Assembly: GCA_907163345.1 (NCBI GenBank)
Contig: CAJQUN010000020.1
Location: 8,677,722-8,741,721 of the forward strand
Source of the DNA: Haberlea rhodopensis
Taxonomy: Eukaryota > Streptophyta > Magnoliopsida > Lamiales > Gesneriaceae
DNA length: 64,000 bases
Reading direction: 5' to 3'
Below, one piece after another: positions 23,171 through 34,178 of this stretch; within the stretch, counting starts at the first letter, position 1, and the number at the start of each line of letters is the position of its first letter. Made by a program: the position numbers and the translations under genes. A model generated the notes under the pieces. The model ran no database searches. It was not told the origin of the DNA and saw only the letters and a program-made list of their open reading frames with translations.

Positions 23171-24594
23171 ATGTCAAAGAATATACAGCCAAGCTTCATC
23201 ACCAATGCTGTTCACGTAGATTTTCACTCTATATACACATCATCTGATGAGGAGACAAAGGAGCTGATTCAAAAACTGGATACCGCAGGACTCTTGGTAC
23301 TCCTGAGCCAGGTCCCCTCATTCTACAAGGACGAGCTACACGAGTTCTTTGCTACGACCAAGGTTGTTGATGACACCGTGGTGGCATCCGTATCTGGACA
23401 GTTGGTTAAATCACCCAACCTGAATTTGCCTCACACCTGTGCCTTCCCTCCACCGGACTTACTGATTTTTCCACTATTCCAGTGGAACTACGAGAAGAGA
23501 TGCGCCTCACAGCTTCTGACTCTGTTCATCGTCTTCAACGTCCTCCCTTCAGGAAAGTACTAATGAAGAGTCACTATCGACAACTGGCGGACATCATCTC
23601 CAAGGGGCTTCTATGTAAAGCTGGATCATTTGATATGATCACCCCTGAAAAATTTGATGTTATGACTGCAATATGCAAAGGATTGGAGATAAACTGGTCA
23701 GCTATGTTATTTCAAATTCTGACTAGTCTCGTAGTCTCTGGCAAGGGTCAATCAGGCTTTGCTCTCCCGCTAAGCAGCCTGTTTGATAGCAAACACATTA
23801 AGACAGGGCTCTCACCAACCTCCATCCGGGGAGACTTATCACTGCCAAGTATCTTCAGCTTCACAGGCAGAGAAGTGGCAGAGACGTCGGGGTAACTAAG
23901 CGCCGATTGACGCAGGTCATCAGCGACTCTGAACAATCCGTCTCAGAATCCGCTGAGTCTTCTCCTCCTCCTCCCCCTCCTAAGAAGCCCAGAACAAGAA
24001 AAGCTGCTCCTCCGGCTGTCCGACAGAAAGACATTGCAGCTTCTGATACCATCTCCTCCGCTGGTCCGACAGAAAACATTCCTGATAGAGAACCCAGCCC
24101 TGCAAATCCTCCAACTGAGGAACCCACTGCTTCATTAGCCATGGTGCCTGCTCCATCAATGGTTCCAGTTGACACTCCGTCAGCACTGGTGAGCTCTCAG
24201 CAAGCACCAGGCACTATCAGCTTTAGGACACCCAAGTCCTTATGTCCGTACTGTCATCCAAAGACCACCCCTGCTGGCAAAGGAAAAACTCTTACGGCTC
24301 CAGTGTCCACTCCTGTTGCCTTCGAGATCCAAATGGTCATGGATACAGTTGAAGCCAAACTGCAACCACAGCTCGATATTTTTGATCATTGGGTAAAGGC
24401 TCGAGTAAAAGTTTGATTTGATGACTTCGATCCTATTCTGGATCAGGCCAGGGAAGATGAGAACCAAATCTTGGCCTATCTTCAAATCTCAGACCCCGAG
24501 AAAAGCTTGAAGCTACGGGATGTTTTTTGCCTGATGATCTATGTGGGCGAACTTCAAGCCCTTGTGGAAACCGCCTTCAACACTTCAATGGTGA
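23171..24594 (+). pseudogene. Element C post-pol gene (ORF3), 3' end lost
   Basis: The start MSKNIQPSFITNAVHVDF fits the ORF3 pattern of M and P: N-terminal domain with DEETKELIQKLDTAGLLVLL and FYKDELHEFFATTKVV, a second conserved block KGLLCKAGSFDMITPEKFDV then LEINWSAMLFQILTSLV, and a linker with SPPPPPPKKPRTRKAAPP. Frames change near 23480 and 23900. It is strongly diverged from M/P, so conservation of the two blocks and the PKKPRT motif suggests past selection. The gene stops at the deletion joint near 24594 inside a charged helical segment (DDFDPILDQAREDENQIL). Confidence 0.75.
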
Positions 24595-24595
24595 T

Positions 24596-25344
24596 TCAGG
24601 TACCGTCTCCCTTCTCAATCTTGACGGCCACCAGATCGGTAAGAGTGGGTGGAGCACTCTTGGACTTCAGTAGTGCTAGCCCTTTGGAGTTGAGAATTTT
24701 GAAGGGACTTAGAGCAGACTGCTTCCCCAGCTCGATGTCCAAAGTCTCTAGTAGCTTGCTGAGAGGAACAGCAAAGCAGACGGCCTGTTTGGAGGCAATC
24801 ACTGTTTCCAACAAGACTCCAAATAGAATTACGGACCAGTTCATCTGCTGTCTAGAAACAATAGCAGCCATGGCCCTGAACTTCTCGGCAGTGACGGCGT
24901 CAAAACTTCCAGCTTTTCCCAATAAAGGTTTACCAGCGATCTCGCATAACACCTGGAAATTAAATAGCATTTCCTTCTTCTTGAATGAAGGCTACAGCGG
25001 TAGCCAAAGATAGATACTTTCCCCTGAAGAGCTGTGAGAGAAGCTTGAGGAATCTGGCCAAACTCAGTCAGTCCGGAGTTGGGAAGACCAAAAGTCTTTG
25101 CCAGCGTCGACGGAGAGATTTCAAATGATTTTCCCTTTACGGTGGTGGAGATGAGAGACTTCTGAGATACAGCATTGGCGAATAGTTCGCGAATCTCTGA
25201 CTCGTAAACCACCGTGCCACATTCCAGAAAATTTCTTAATCCAGACGATTCCAAAGCTCGGAAAATAGAGACCATCTCTGAATCTTCAGCCCTGTATATA
25301 TCATCAAACTCAACAGAGAGAGAGTTGTGAGTAATAGTGGCCAT
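24596..25344 (-). pseudogene. Element M post-pol gene (ORF3), N-terminal half
   Basis: Minus strand from ATG at 25344-25342, chosen because P has the same start context (CAAATGGC at 53275). N-terminal domain: MATITHNSLSVEFDDIYRAE, FRALESSGLRNFLECGTVVY, SEIRELFANAVSQ, FEISPSTLAKTFGLPNSGL. The frame shifts near 24960-25015, then KPLLGKAGSFDAVTAEKFRA, QQMNWSVILFGVLLETVIAS, LSKLLETLDIELGK and LVAVKIEKG follow. The gene is cut at 24595 by element C and resumes at 16041. Function unknown; position matches the env-like gene of SIRE elements, but no signal peptide or membrane span is visible. Confidence 0.75.
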
Positions 25345-25651
25345 TTGAGTGTAATGGAAATATGAAGAGATTAAAGGAAATAAAGAGTTAGAGAGCAGAC
25401 GACGGTAATTGGTAAAAAGTGAATGAAGGTGAGATGTACAGCCCGCTAAATGAGAGAGAGGACACGTGTCTTTATCTCGATAACTGATAGTAAAATAATT
25501 CAAAATAAACGGTCAGGATAAAAGAGAGACAAAGTGGTTAAAATTTGCGATCAGTCCGGGCTGTTTTAAACAATTATTTTATTTAAAGATTTGTTGACCA
25601 GACAGATCATGGGATAACATCAGATTTGACATAGATCAGACTGAAAGTTCG
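25345..25651 (-). other. Spacer between RNase H and ORF3 of element M (part)
   Basis: Matches the corresponding spacer of P (52970-53277), including CCAGACAGATCATGGGATAA on the plus strand near 25597. It is split from its other half (27675-27760) by solo LTR S. Confidence 0.7.
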
Positions 25652-26164
25652 TGTAGGGACCCTAGTTCCTTAAGTGCGGATTAAAGGCGTAAATAAAAAT
25701 TTCCATGCATAACAGAGTATAAAGGTTGTGTTGATGCTCTGAGCTATTAATTACAGTGCCAAAATGAAGTTCCAAAAGGGATTAGTTACATTCTCAACCA
25801 ATGAATGCTAATCCTATAGCTTTACACTACTCCTAGAGTAGAGACTATACAAAAATTAAGCCTACTTTGCCAAAATTACTCCTCACTGGCTCACAGCATC
25901 AACCCGCCTTAGCCCGTCCGCCCAAAAGTACCTACAGGAACAACCCCAAACCATGAGAATGTATATAAATCATATTCACAATAGTATGATCATAATTCAA
26001 TGCATAAACCATAAATGCAAATCACTTCCTGTACTTAACACATATAAAAGCTCCATTGGTTGTCCCTGTACCATAATCACAATTAATTGATTATAATACC
26101 AATAATATATGTCATGACATGCATCCGTTCCATGTATACCAATGGCCAATCCCAGTCTTATTAT

Positions 26165-26380
26165 ATCAGTGGCATAATACCCCTCGCGTTACATGACAGC
26201 GGCATTAATACCCCTCACTTCGACATATTAGCGGTATAATATCCCTCGCATCAACATGACAGCGGCATGATCCTTCGCTTCGACATGTTTGCGGCAAATA
26301 TTCTTCATCGCTAAATATGACAGTGGCAAGTATTCTATCATCGCCTCGACATGAAGGCGGCAAGTATTCTTCATCACTGT
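26165..26380. repeat. ~30-bp tandem array of GCGG...CGC hairpin units in S
   Basis: GTGGCAT/GCGGCAT-type starts at about 26169, 26199, 26231, 26262, 26291, 26322 and 26357, each followed by a CCTCGC/CATCGC-type word. Units of 29-35 bp are diverged from each other. Related units occur in H (47530-47640) and J (59760-60240). A shorter repeat (CAACCATAATGCAT, three copies) follows at about 26407-26483. Confidence 0.75.
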
Positions 26381-26713
26381 GATATAACCTCGACTCACAA
26401 TTTCATGCAACCATAATGCATGTTCCAACAATATATGCAACCATAATGCATAAATAAGACCACATGTGCAACCATAATGCATAGCCAATTCAAAAGCGTA
26501 ATAAATACGTTTTACCGTCCGATGCTCGTACGTCTCACTACGTACCTTAGTTCCAAAAGTGGAGATGTCGTGGAACTTTATCTCCTTTGATGTGTGGCTA
26601 CCTGGGATGGTTCTACACAATCACATGAATCCATATTAGAAGCCAATAAGTGAACCATTACCAAAAATAACATCATTTAAAACAAAATCCCAAAATCCAC
26701 ATTTTATGCCTTG

Positions 26714-26935
26714 CGATCGATCGCCCTCTAAGCCCCGATCGATCGCCAAGTGAAGAGAAAATAGGCATCCAAGCACTGCCTCCACCGATCGATCGAACCA
26801 TTTTACCGATCGATCGAGACATCACACCGATCGATCGGGAAATATTACCGATCGATCGGTAAGCTCATTTCACGCCTTGTTCAGGCTCTGCTTTGCTCGA
26901 TCGATTGGACCCTAATCTCGATCGATCGAGCAGCC
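26714..26935. repeat. Cluster of CGATCGATCG palindromes in solo LTR S
   Basis: Eight palindromes near 26716, 26738, 26783, 26803, 26826, 26848, 26897 and 26918; seven are exact CGATCGATCG. On the element strand one is followed by GAGCAAAGCAGAGCC, resembling the GAGCGAGGCAGAAC tail in the other LTRs. Confidence 0.9.
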
Positions 26936-27760
26936 CTGTTCCAGCGAGGAACTTCCATGTGTGAGCTTCCAACAACACTTAAACTCATCTACAACCAAGA
27001 ACAACTCCCATGCTCAACATATAACCACAAAACAACTTTAAAATACAACCCCCAAACATAAACAAGATGTTGGAACAAGATCTTCCCCTTTTTAACCCCA
27101 AAAACAAGTTATAACCCAACCAAACTCAATAAAACTCTACCATAGTGGAAGCTTACCACTTGAGCTCCAAGTTTCAAGCAAGAAAACACCAAAGACTCCT
27201 TTTTTTCAAGCTTTCTCCTCCTCTCTAGTTTCAAAAACGAAAATGACAGCTTCTGGATGAGTGGATGGGGTTTAGGGACCAAAAAGTTGATGGAGAGGGT
27301 GATGGGATATAAAGCATGCAAGTGGCTCCCAAGCCATGATATGGGGTTTTAATTGTATTCCAAGACACAAGCATGGTATGTAGAATACCCCAACATGATA
27401 TTTTAAAAGTATTTTACCACAATGCAATAAGATCCCTATTAAAATCATGCATTACCAAATAGACACAACCCATATCATTTAAACCATTATAACACCCAAA
27501 TCCCAACATGTATAACATGTACCCGAAAATGCTCTACCAGGTCACGCCTACCATGTGACAAGCATTTTACCAAGATAATTAGTCCCAACACATAATCTAA
27601 TTATCGCCATAATATCACATAAACAAAATTAATGCCCTAATTGCAATTAATTATTTCGGGGATATCACAGTTCGGACCGGTCTGTGTCTTTCTGAACATT
27701 GTATTATCGATCTGTGCCAGCATACAATCTTTAAAGACCAAGAATAAAACTACTAAATCA

Positions 27761-28510
27761 TCAAGTTAAGTCTATTAAACCAAGAATTTGACGAAAATAA
27801 TTAAACTTAGCCTCGGGAAGTGGTTTGGTGAAGATATCTGCTGCCTGCTGATCTGTTGAAATATGCTCGATCCGAATCTCTTTTTTGCCAACATGGTCTC
27901 GAATAAAATGATGTCGTATATCAATGTGCTTGTTTCGAGAGTGCAAAACTGGATTATACGTTATGGCAATTGCACTTGTGTTGTCACAAAATATTGGAGA
28001 TTCAACAGCTTGAATGCCATAGTCTTTGAGCTGGTGTTGAATCCAGAGCATTTGAGCGCAACAGCTTCCAGCGGCAAGATATTCTGCTTCAGCTGTAGAT
28101 GTGGCAATAGATGTTTGCTTCTTACTGAACCAAGAGATCAATCTTTCACCTAGAAATTGACATGTTCCACTGGTGCTTTTACGATCAATCTTACAGCCAG
28201 CGTAGTCTGCGTCTGAATATCCGATCAAGATGAAGTTTGAATCTTTGGAGTACCAAAGACCAACGTTCTGAGATCCTTTTAAGTATTTCAGAATACGCTT
28301 AGCAGCAATAAAATGTGATTGCATTGGTTCTGACTGAAATCTGGCGCACATACAGACTGAGAACATAATATCAGGCCGGCTCGCTGTAAGATACAAGAGC
28401 GATCCGATCAGTCCGCGATACATAGATACTTCGACTGCCGTTCCCCCTTCGTCTTTGTCTAACTTGATTGTAGGACTCATTGGAGTTGATGCAGTTGAGC
28501 ATGTTTCCAT
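27761..28510 (-). pseudogene. Element M RT C-terminus and RNase H
   Basis: Minus strand. It continues RT from METCSTASTPMSPTIKLD, then MYRGLIGSLLYLTASRPDIM and RNase H: IGYSDADYAGCKIDRKSTSG, STAEAEYLAAGSCCAQMLWI, FCDNTSAIAITYNPVLHSRN, ending with DIFTKPLPEAKFNYF. The RNase H part is uninterrupted and ends at a TAA/TGA-rich spacer. The upstream frame change at about 28490-28540 separates it from the rest of RT. Confidence 0.9.
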
Positions 28511-29622
28511 TCCGAATCTCTTAAGAAGCTCTTTGGTATACTTGGTTGATTGATGACAATACCATTGCTGAGCTGTTTGACTTGAAGACCCAAAAAGAAT
28601 GAAAGTTCTCCCATCATGTTCATCTCAAACTGTCCCTGCATTAACTTAGAGAATTTCTCGCATAATTTGGGGTTAGTTGACCCCAAAATTATATCATCAA
28701 CATAAATCTGAACTAACAGGGTATGTTCCCCCTTAATAAATTTAAAGAGAGTTTTATCTACTGAGCCGATCTGAAAATCATGGTTCAGCAGAAATTGAGA
28801 TAGAGTGTCATACCAGGCTCTTGGAGCTTGTTTCAGACCATATACGGCTTTATTCAGTAGATATACATGATTAGGAAATGAGTGGTTCTGAAATCCAGGA
28901 GGTTGCTCAATGTAGACTTCCTCCTGAAGCTTACCATTAAGAAAGGCACTCTTGACGTCCATTTGAGATACCTTGAAGTCTTTAAAGGCAGCATAAGCAA
29001 GAAAGATTCGGATGGCTTCAAGTCTGGCGACTGGTGCAAAGGATTCATCGAAGTCAATTCCTTCTTCTTGTCGGAATCCTTGTGCCACCAGTCTGGCCTT
29101 GTTTCTAACCACAGTTCCATCTGCGTCCAGCTTGTTTCTGAAAACCCATCTGGTTCCAATAACAGGCAGATCGCTTGGCCTGGGGGTTAGACTCCAAACT
29201 TGATTTTGTTCGAATTGATTAAGTTCTTCTTGCATGGCCTTAATCCAGTTGAAGTCAGTCAAGGCTTCATCGATCTTCTTAGGTTCCAGAGTTGAGATGA
29301 AGGAAGCATGAGTGAATTCATCTATCATCTGTCCTCTGGTTCTAATCGGTGCAGAGGGACTTCCAATCACTAGATTAGGTGGATGCCTCTTAGTCCATCG
29401 ATAACTTGACTCTGGATTGTTTGGTCCAGCCGGATGAGTAGTAGCGGCATGATCAGCATCTTCTTTGATATGAGAGTTTGAATTATCCGGATCGGCTCGA
29501 TCTGAAGGAGCTTCATTGCTTTGATCCTGTCTGTCTGGTACTTCAGGTTCTGGTGGATTGTCTCTTGACCTGTTAGCTACAATCTCATCATCACTGTTAG
29601 CTTCGAGATGGATATTTTCCAT
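28477..29622 (-). pseudogene. Element M reverse transcriptase
   Basis: Minus strand, 381 open codons: an acidic linker, LTDFNWIKAMQEELNQFEQN, TRWVFRNKLDADGTVVRNKA, FDESFAPVARLEAIRIFLAY, MDVKSAFLNGKLQEEVYIEQ, YGLKQAPRAWYDTLS and the catalytic VQIYVDDIILGS, then MMGELSFFLGLQVKQLSNG. The frame shifts after INQ (about 28545). A second shift near 29600 separates it from integrase. Confidence 0.9.
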
Positions 29623-30275
29623 CTGATTTGAATTGATTCCTTGCTACCCTCAATACATAACGATTCATCAAAAACTACATGGACAGATTCTTCTACAGTT
29701 AAAGTGCGATTATTGAAAACTCTAAAAGCTTTGCTATTAGATGAATATCCTAAGAATATCCCATTATCTGATTTAGCTTCAATTGCTGTAAGATGATTCT
29801 TAACATTGTTATGAACGAAACATTTGCAGCCAAATACGTGAAGGTGAGAGATAGACGGTCTGTTACCAGTCCATATCTCATATGGAGTGAGATTCAACTT
29901 ATTGTTAATCATAGACCGATTTTGAGTGTAGCATGCAGTATTTACAGCTTCTGCCCAGAACTTTTGTGAAATTCCAAAATCAGCAAGCATTGTTCTTGCT
30001 GCCTCTTTAAGCGTTCTGTTCCTTCGTTCTGCAACTCCATTTTGTTGAGGAGTTCGAGCAGCTGAAAATTCATGCTTAATTCCTTGATCTTCTAGAAAGG
30101 ATTCAAGATTCTGATTTGAAAAGTCAGTGCCTTTGTCACTTCGAATCCTGTCTATGCTTGATGATTTCTCATTCTGAGTGCGTTTCAGCAGCTTGATCAA
30201 TTTCGGACCGGTCTGATCTTTACTGCTCAAAAATATAGTCCAAGTAAAATGTGAGTAAATCATCAATAACAACAA
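29577..30275 (-). pseudogene. Element M integrase catalytic core and C-terminus
   Basis: Minus strand: SHFTWTIFLSSKDQTGPKLI, SIDRIRSDKGTDFSNQNLES (second Asp), HEFSAARTPQQNGVAERRNR (catalytic Glu region), KFWAEAVNTACYTQNRSM, HVFGCKCFVHNN and FLGYSSNSKAFRVFNNRTLT. The first catalytic Asp lies in the preceding frame (30220-30909). It ends in a frameshift in the linker before RT. Confidence 0.9.
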
Positions 30276-30909
30276 GAGTATACCGCATTCCCCCTAAACT
30301 TGTTATTGTTATAGGACCAAACAAGTCCATATGCAATAGTTCTAAGCAGCGCGAGGAGGATTTGGCATTCTTGTTTTTGAAGGATGATCTGATCTGTTTG
30401 CCCATTTGGCAAGCTTCACAGATCTTATCCTTAGCAAAGTCGATCTTGGGCAAACCGACGACTAAATCATGTTTACACAGGCTAGAAATAGTCTTAAAAT
30501 TGAGATGATTCAAGCGTTTATGCCATAGCCAGTGTTTATTATCATTATTAGCGATGAAGCAAGTAGGATTATCAGGTTGAGCAAAATTCAAGTTAATCTT
30601 ATATATATTTTCATTCCTGATTCCTACAAGCATGGTCATACCGTCTGACGATTTAACAGTGCAAGTGTGTTTGTGAAATTCTACAGCATAACCATTATCA
30701 CATAGTTGACTTATACTAATCAGATTATAGCAAAGATTTTTAACTAACAACACATCATTGATAATAATGTTACCATGGACAATCTTACCCTTGCTCACGG
30801 TCTTACCCTTTGAGTTATCCCCGAATATGATTTTGGGTCCAGTACATTCTTTGACTTCAGACAGCAGCTCGATGTTTCCAGTCATGTGACGAGAACACCC
30901 ACTGTCCAA
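30220..30909 (-). pseudogene. Element M protease and integrase zinc finger
   Basis: Minus strand. Protease active site MDSGCSRHMTGN with GNIIINDVLLVKNLCYNLIS; the GAG-pre-integrase zinc finger region has HKRLNHLNF and CEACQMGKQIRSSFKNK; then LELLHMDLFGPITITSLGG with the first catalytic Asp. The frame breaks directly after VVIDD at about 30265. The 30 bp upstream (YL before DSG) are intact. Confidence 0.9.
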
Positions 30910-31139
30910 GTACTAGTATGATGCAAGTTTCTTTGGTACCTGTCATCAAACAAGATTATTGTTGGTACCCAATCCTACTTGGGTCCAGAATGGATTAGCC
31001 CTTTGGGAACCCACACCTGTATCAGCTTTAATGGCTTGTGTGTGTCTGGTGTTCTGTGAGCTGATCTTTTTCGATGTTGTGTGTGATAATGTGTGCGATA
31101 TGGAAACCTTTGATTCTCATAGGGTAGTCTATATCTTCA

Positions 31140-32926
31140 TTAAACTGGTTTTGAATTATAGTAATTGGATGGTCTCCCTTGCCTTAGATTTTGCACCTTT
31201 GGATTTGGTCTGAAAGACGCAAAGCTTGCTGGTGCTTTTTCTTTGGCTTGGTTAACATATCCAATCCCTTTTCTTAAACCTTGATTCATGAAAGAGACTC
31301 CCGTTTGAATTGTAGGTGCTTCATTTTCATATACTGTGCTGGATTTAACAAATGTCATTTGTTTGATTTTGTTCTTTACCAGCAACAATTCAGATTCATC
31401 TTTGGTGCAGGCTTTGATATCAAAGCCTATGCCTGTAACATCACCGACATTTCTTTGTACCTCTTGTAATTCTTCCAATGTGTTCTGGATTTTGTCCATG
31501 ATTTGAAGATATGAGAAAGCTTAGCATTTTGTGTGCTAATTCCCTTATTTTCTTCATGGAGCTGATCATAAGAGATTTTTAGCTTATTCAGCTCGATCTG
31601 TAGATTGTTGCACTCACCGAGCTCAGAGCGGCTTGGTTTGATGTGCTCATCCATTTGATCGTTGGCTTTAGCTTTACTTCTCTCAAATGATTCAGCTAAG
31701 AGTCTATAATCATTAGCCATGTCTTGCAGTGCGGACATGAGCTCTTCTCGTGTAAATTCATTTGAGTCAAGATCGAATACCTCGTCTGTTTGACTCATCT
31801 CTTCGTCTGCCATTAGACATTGAATATCTTCTTCGCTTTCGCTGGAAGAATATTCAGAGCTTTCTGAGTCTGAATCAGTCTGAGCCCATTCGTTGTTTCC
31901 TTCTTCTGCTACTAGGACCTTTTGGGACTTTCCATGATTTTTGCGGTCTTTGTAGTGCTTCTTTTTCCTGTCATCACGATGCTTCTCTTTACGTTCTTCT
32001 TTCTTTGGTCTGGTGCAATCTGCAATAAAATGTCCGGTCTTACCACAATTGTAGCAAGCCTGATCATTAACAGCATCGTCCTTTCTTGATTTATAATGAT
32101 GAGAGGGTTTAAAGTTCCTCTTATTTTTAGACATGAATTTACCAAATTTCTTGATAAATAATGACATAGCATCATTACTTATCTGTTCGATAGATCGATC
32201 TGTTGTGGGGGCGGTCTGATCTGGAATGGCTGCCAATGCTTTGTTTGGTTGAGAGATGAATGGCTCTGCTTCACCTCTGCTGATTAGTTCGAACTCATAT
32301 GCTTTAAGATCTGCAAACAGATCATGAAGTTCAACCTTGTTCAGATCTTTGGACTCCCTCATTGCAATGGTCTTAACATCCCATTCTTTTGGCAGGGCTC
32401 TCATAACTTTCAGAGCGATCTCTCTGTTTGAGTATTCCTTGCCCAGACCATTTAGTTCATTGATTATACCAGTGACTCTTTCATCAAACTCATTTAGAGT
32501 TTCTCCAATTTTCATTTTTATGCTCTCAAATCTTTGAAGAGTAACAGTCAGCTTGTTTTCCTTAGTCTGGTCGTTCCCTTCACATAGCTGTGCTATCTTC
32601 TCCCAAATTTCTTTGGCAGTAGAGCACATTTTGATTTTACTGAACATGTTCTTGTCCAATGTTTTGAACAAGATGTCTTTGGCAACGTTGTCGAGGTTTG
32701 CTTTCTTTCTTTCTTCATTAGTCCAGAGGGATCTATCCTTCTCGACCATTTGGGGTTCACCACCAGTAATGGAGGCTGCTGTATTGACTTTCAGAATCTT
32801 CATTGGTCCATCAGTGATGACGAACCACATATCGTCATCCTGTGCTGCCATATGAGTTTGCATTCTGATTCTCCAATCATCATAGTCTTCTTTTGAGAAC
32901 ATAGGAATTTTGTTGAATGATGCCAT
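31140..32926 (-). pseudogene. Element M gag
   Basis: Minus strand from ATG 32926, 33 bp after the primer site. UBN2-type core (YDDWRIRMQTHMAAQDDDMW, KEIWEKIAQLCEGNDQTKEN, RALPKEWDVKTIAMRESKD), zinc knuckle CYNCGKTGHFIADC at about 32019-32062, then a basic region, a Ser/Asp/Glu-rich stretch and a coiled-coil-like C-terminal part. 499 codons are open before a shift near 31490; the tail resumes (LEELQEVQRNVGDVTGIGFD) to about 31145. The distal tail matches the gag fragment of P at 34179-34680. Confidence 0.9.
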
Positions 32927-32958
32927 CAGCTCGAGTGTCTTTGTGCTGATTAAGATGA

Positions 32959-32973
32959 CCTGCTATGATACCA
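32959..32973 (-). other. Primer-binding site of element M
   Basis: TGGTATCATAGCAGG on the minus strand, two bases from the LTR end; one mismatch to the tRNA-Met primer complement (T for G at position 9). Confidence 0.8.
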
Positions 32974-32975
32974 CT

Positions 32976-34173
32976 TGCTAGGATCGGTCCGGAGTGTTTA
33001 GAGGGGGGGGGGGGGGGTGAATGGACACTCCTATTAAAAATTAATCCCTTGTGATTTCGTTCGGATTAGTGAGACGAAATCTGTTTCTTAATCAACTCTT
33101 TTGCAGAACAGACCACTGAATGTTTTAGTGCGGAACGGTCTGTTCTCAAATTAGTAAGAACGGCTCGATGGCTTTGAATAACAGAACGAGTACAGAATGA
33201 AAAGACACATAATATGTTTCTGGAAGTTCGAAGGTGGTGTAATCCTTCTACGTCTTCCCTTCTTCCAATTAAGGAAGGTTTCCACTAGAAGACTTTGATT
33301 TATACAATCTTGTTGTACAAACCCGATTCAGCTGGATTTACCTCACTACCAGACTGAAACTCCTAGTCACTCGATCTGTTCAGACACACTCTGTCTGACA
33401 GTTACAATAATTTCTCACTTCTATCTTTCAATACAGAATACACAAGATAGACTTTTGTCTATGCACACAGTGATCCTAAAATGATCAAATATTACAATGT
33501 ATTCGTGCTTAAGAAGAATTTCAGCTCGAGAGCTTCTGAGCTTTTAAGCTTGTGCTGTTTTGCTTTCTTGTGCGTTTTTCGATTGATCAGCGAGAGACTA
33601 CTTGAGATCTTCTGATGCATCCTTTTATAGTTGCATGTACCAATGACATTATTCCCTTAATGTGCAACTTTTGACTCTGCTTATACTCTGAGTAAGCTAC
33701 AGTCTTCTTCTTTAAGGTACTTGCCATTCTGGTTCATGCTTTCGGCGACTATCAGGTAAGCTCTTCTTTATCTTCTTACCTTTTATGGTAATCTTCAGTC
33801 TAAGGTCTTTTTCAGCATTAATTGCGACATTAAATGCTTCAATAAATAGCCGTTAATGATTCGGACTGAAGAACCAATCTTTATTCATCCTTGACTGCTT
33901 TGATCTGATATAGGTTGAGATCGATCTGAAGCTTTGATCTAGTCAGTCTGTTTTCTATCGATCTGGTCTGATATGCAATATGCCTCATCAGCTTGATCTG
34001 TTTTGAGCGATCGATCTGGTCAGTCTGATTTCTCTCGATCTGGTCTGATATGCGATATGCCTCATCAACTTGATCTGTTTTGAGCGATCGATCTGGTCAG
34101 TCTGATTTCTCTCGATCCGGTCTGATATGTTTTGTCATCTGTAAAATCTCATCGATAAGGTCCGGAACTAATA
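32976..34173 (-). repeat. 5' LTR of element M
   Basis: 1198 bp, same layout as 13428-14623: TATA at 33621-33630, 77-bp repeat at about 33930-34140, G-run at 33003-33017. On the plus strand the terminus reads AACTAATA where the other copy has AACTAACA, one decayed terminal base. Confidence 0.9.
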
Positions 34174-34178
34174 ATCAT
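34174..34178. other. Target-site duplication of element M, right
   Basis: ATCAT, identical to 13423-13427, immediately followed by gag sequence of copia P. Confidence 0.7.

Larger units (their letters stand above)
16042..24594 (+). mobile_element. Ty1/copia element C, SIRE-like, inserted in the post-pol gene of M; 3' end lost
   Basis: Plus-strand element with 5' LTR, primer site, gag, protease, integrase, RT, RNase H and most of its own post-pol gene. It ends abruptly at about 24594, where M sequence resumes; the rest of ORF3, polypurine tract and 3' LTR are missing. No second copy of the flanking TTCTC (16037-16041) follows the right end, consistent with a deletion taking the right end. It is a relative of M and P from a distinct subfamily. 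Confidence 0.85.
25652..27669 (-). mobile_element. Solo LTR S of a Tekay-like Ty3 element
   Basis: 2018 bp, minus orientation: TGTGATATCCCCGAAATAAT at its start (27669) and AGGGTCCCTACA at its end (25652). Flanked by identical GTTCG at 25647-25651 and 27670-27674; joining the flanks restores the spacer as seen in P. No internal region remains, so the element was lost by LTR-LTR recombination. It shares its start and module order with LTR H but is a separate family. A TATA-like GCTTTATATCCC lies near 27306-27318 (minus). Confidence 0.9.
13428..34173 (-). mobile_element. SIRE/Maximus-like Ty1/copia element M, interrupted by C and solo LTR S
   Basis: Minus-strand element with both LTRs (about 97-98% identical by eye), tRNA-Met primer site (32959-32973), gag, protease, integrase, RT, RNase H, a post-pol gene and a polypurine tract, in that order. 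ATCAT flanks both ends. Taking out C (16042-24594) and S with one duplication (25652-27674) leaves about 10 kb, usual for SIRE-like elements. Frameshifts in gag, integrase and RT make it inactive. Lineage comes from the copia domain order plus the long extra gene between RNase H and 3' LTR. Confidence 0.85.

Noticed and set aside
13428..34173. M and P as inverted halves of one element or a hairpin assembly artefact
   Set aside because: They differ by many substitutions and have independent lesions and different insertions, so they are separate copies of one family.
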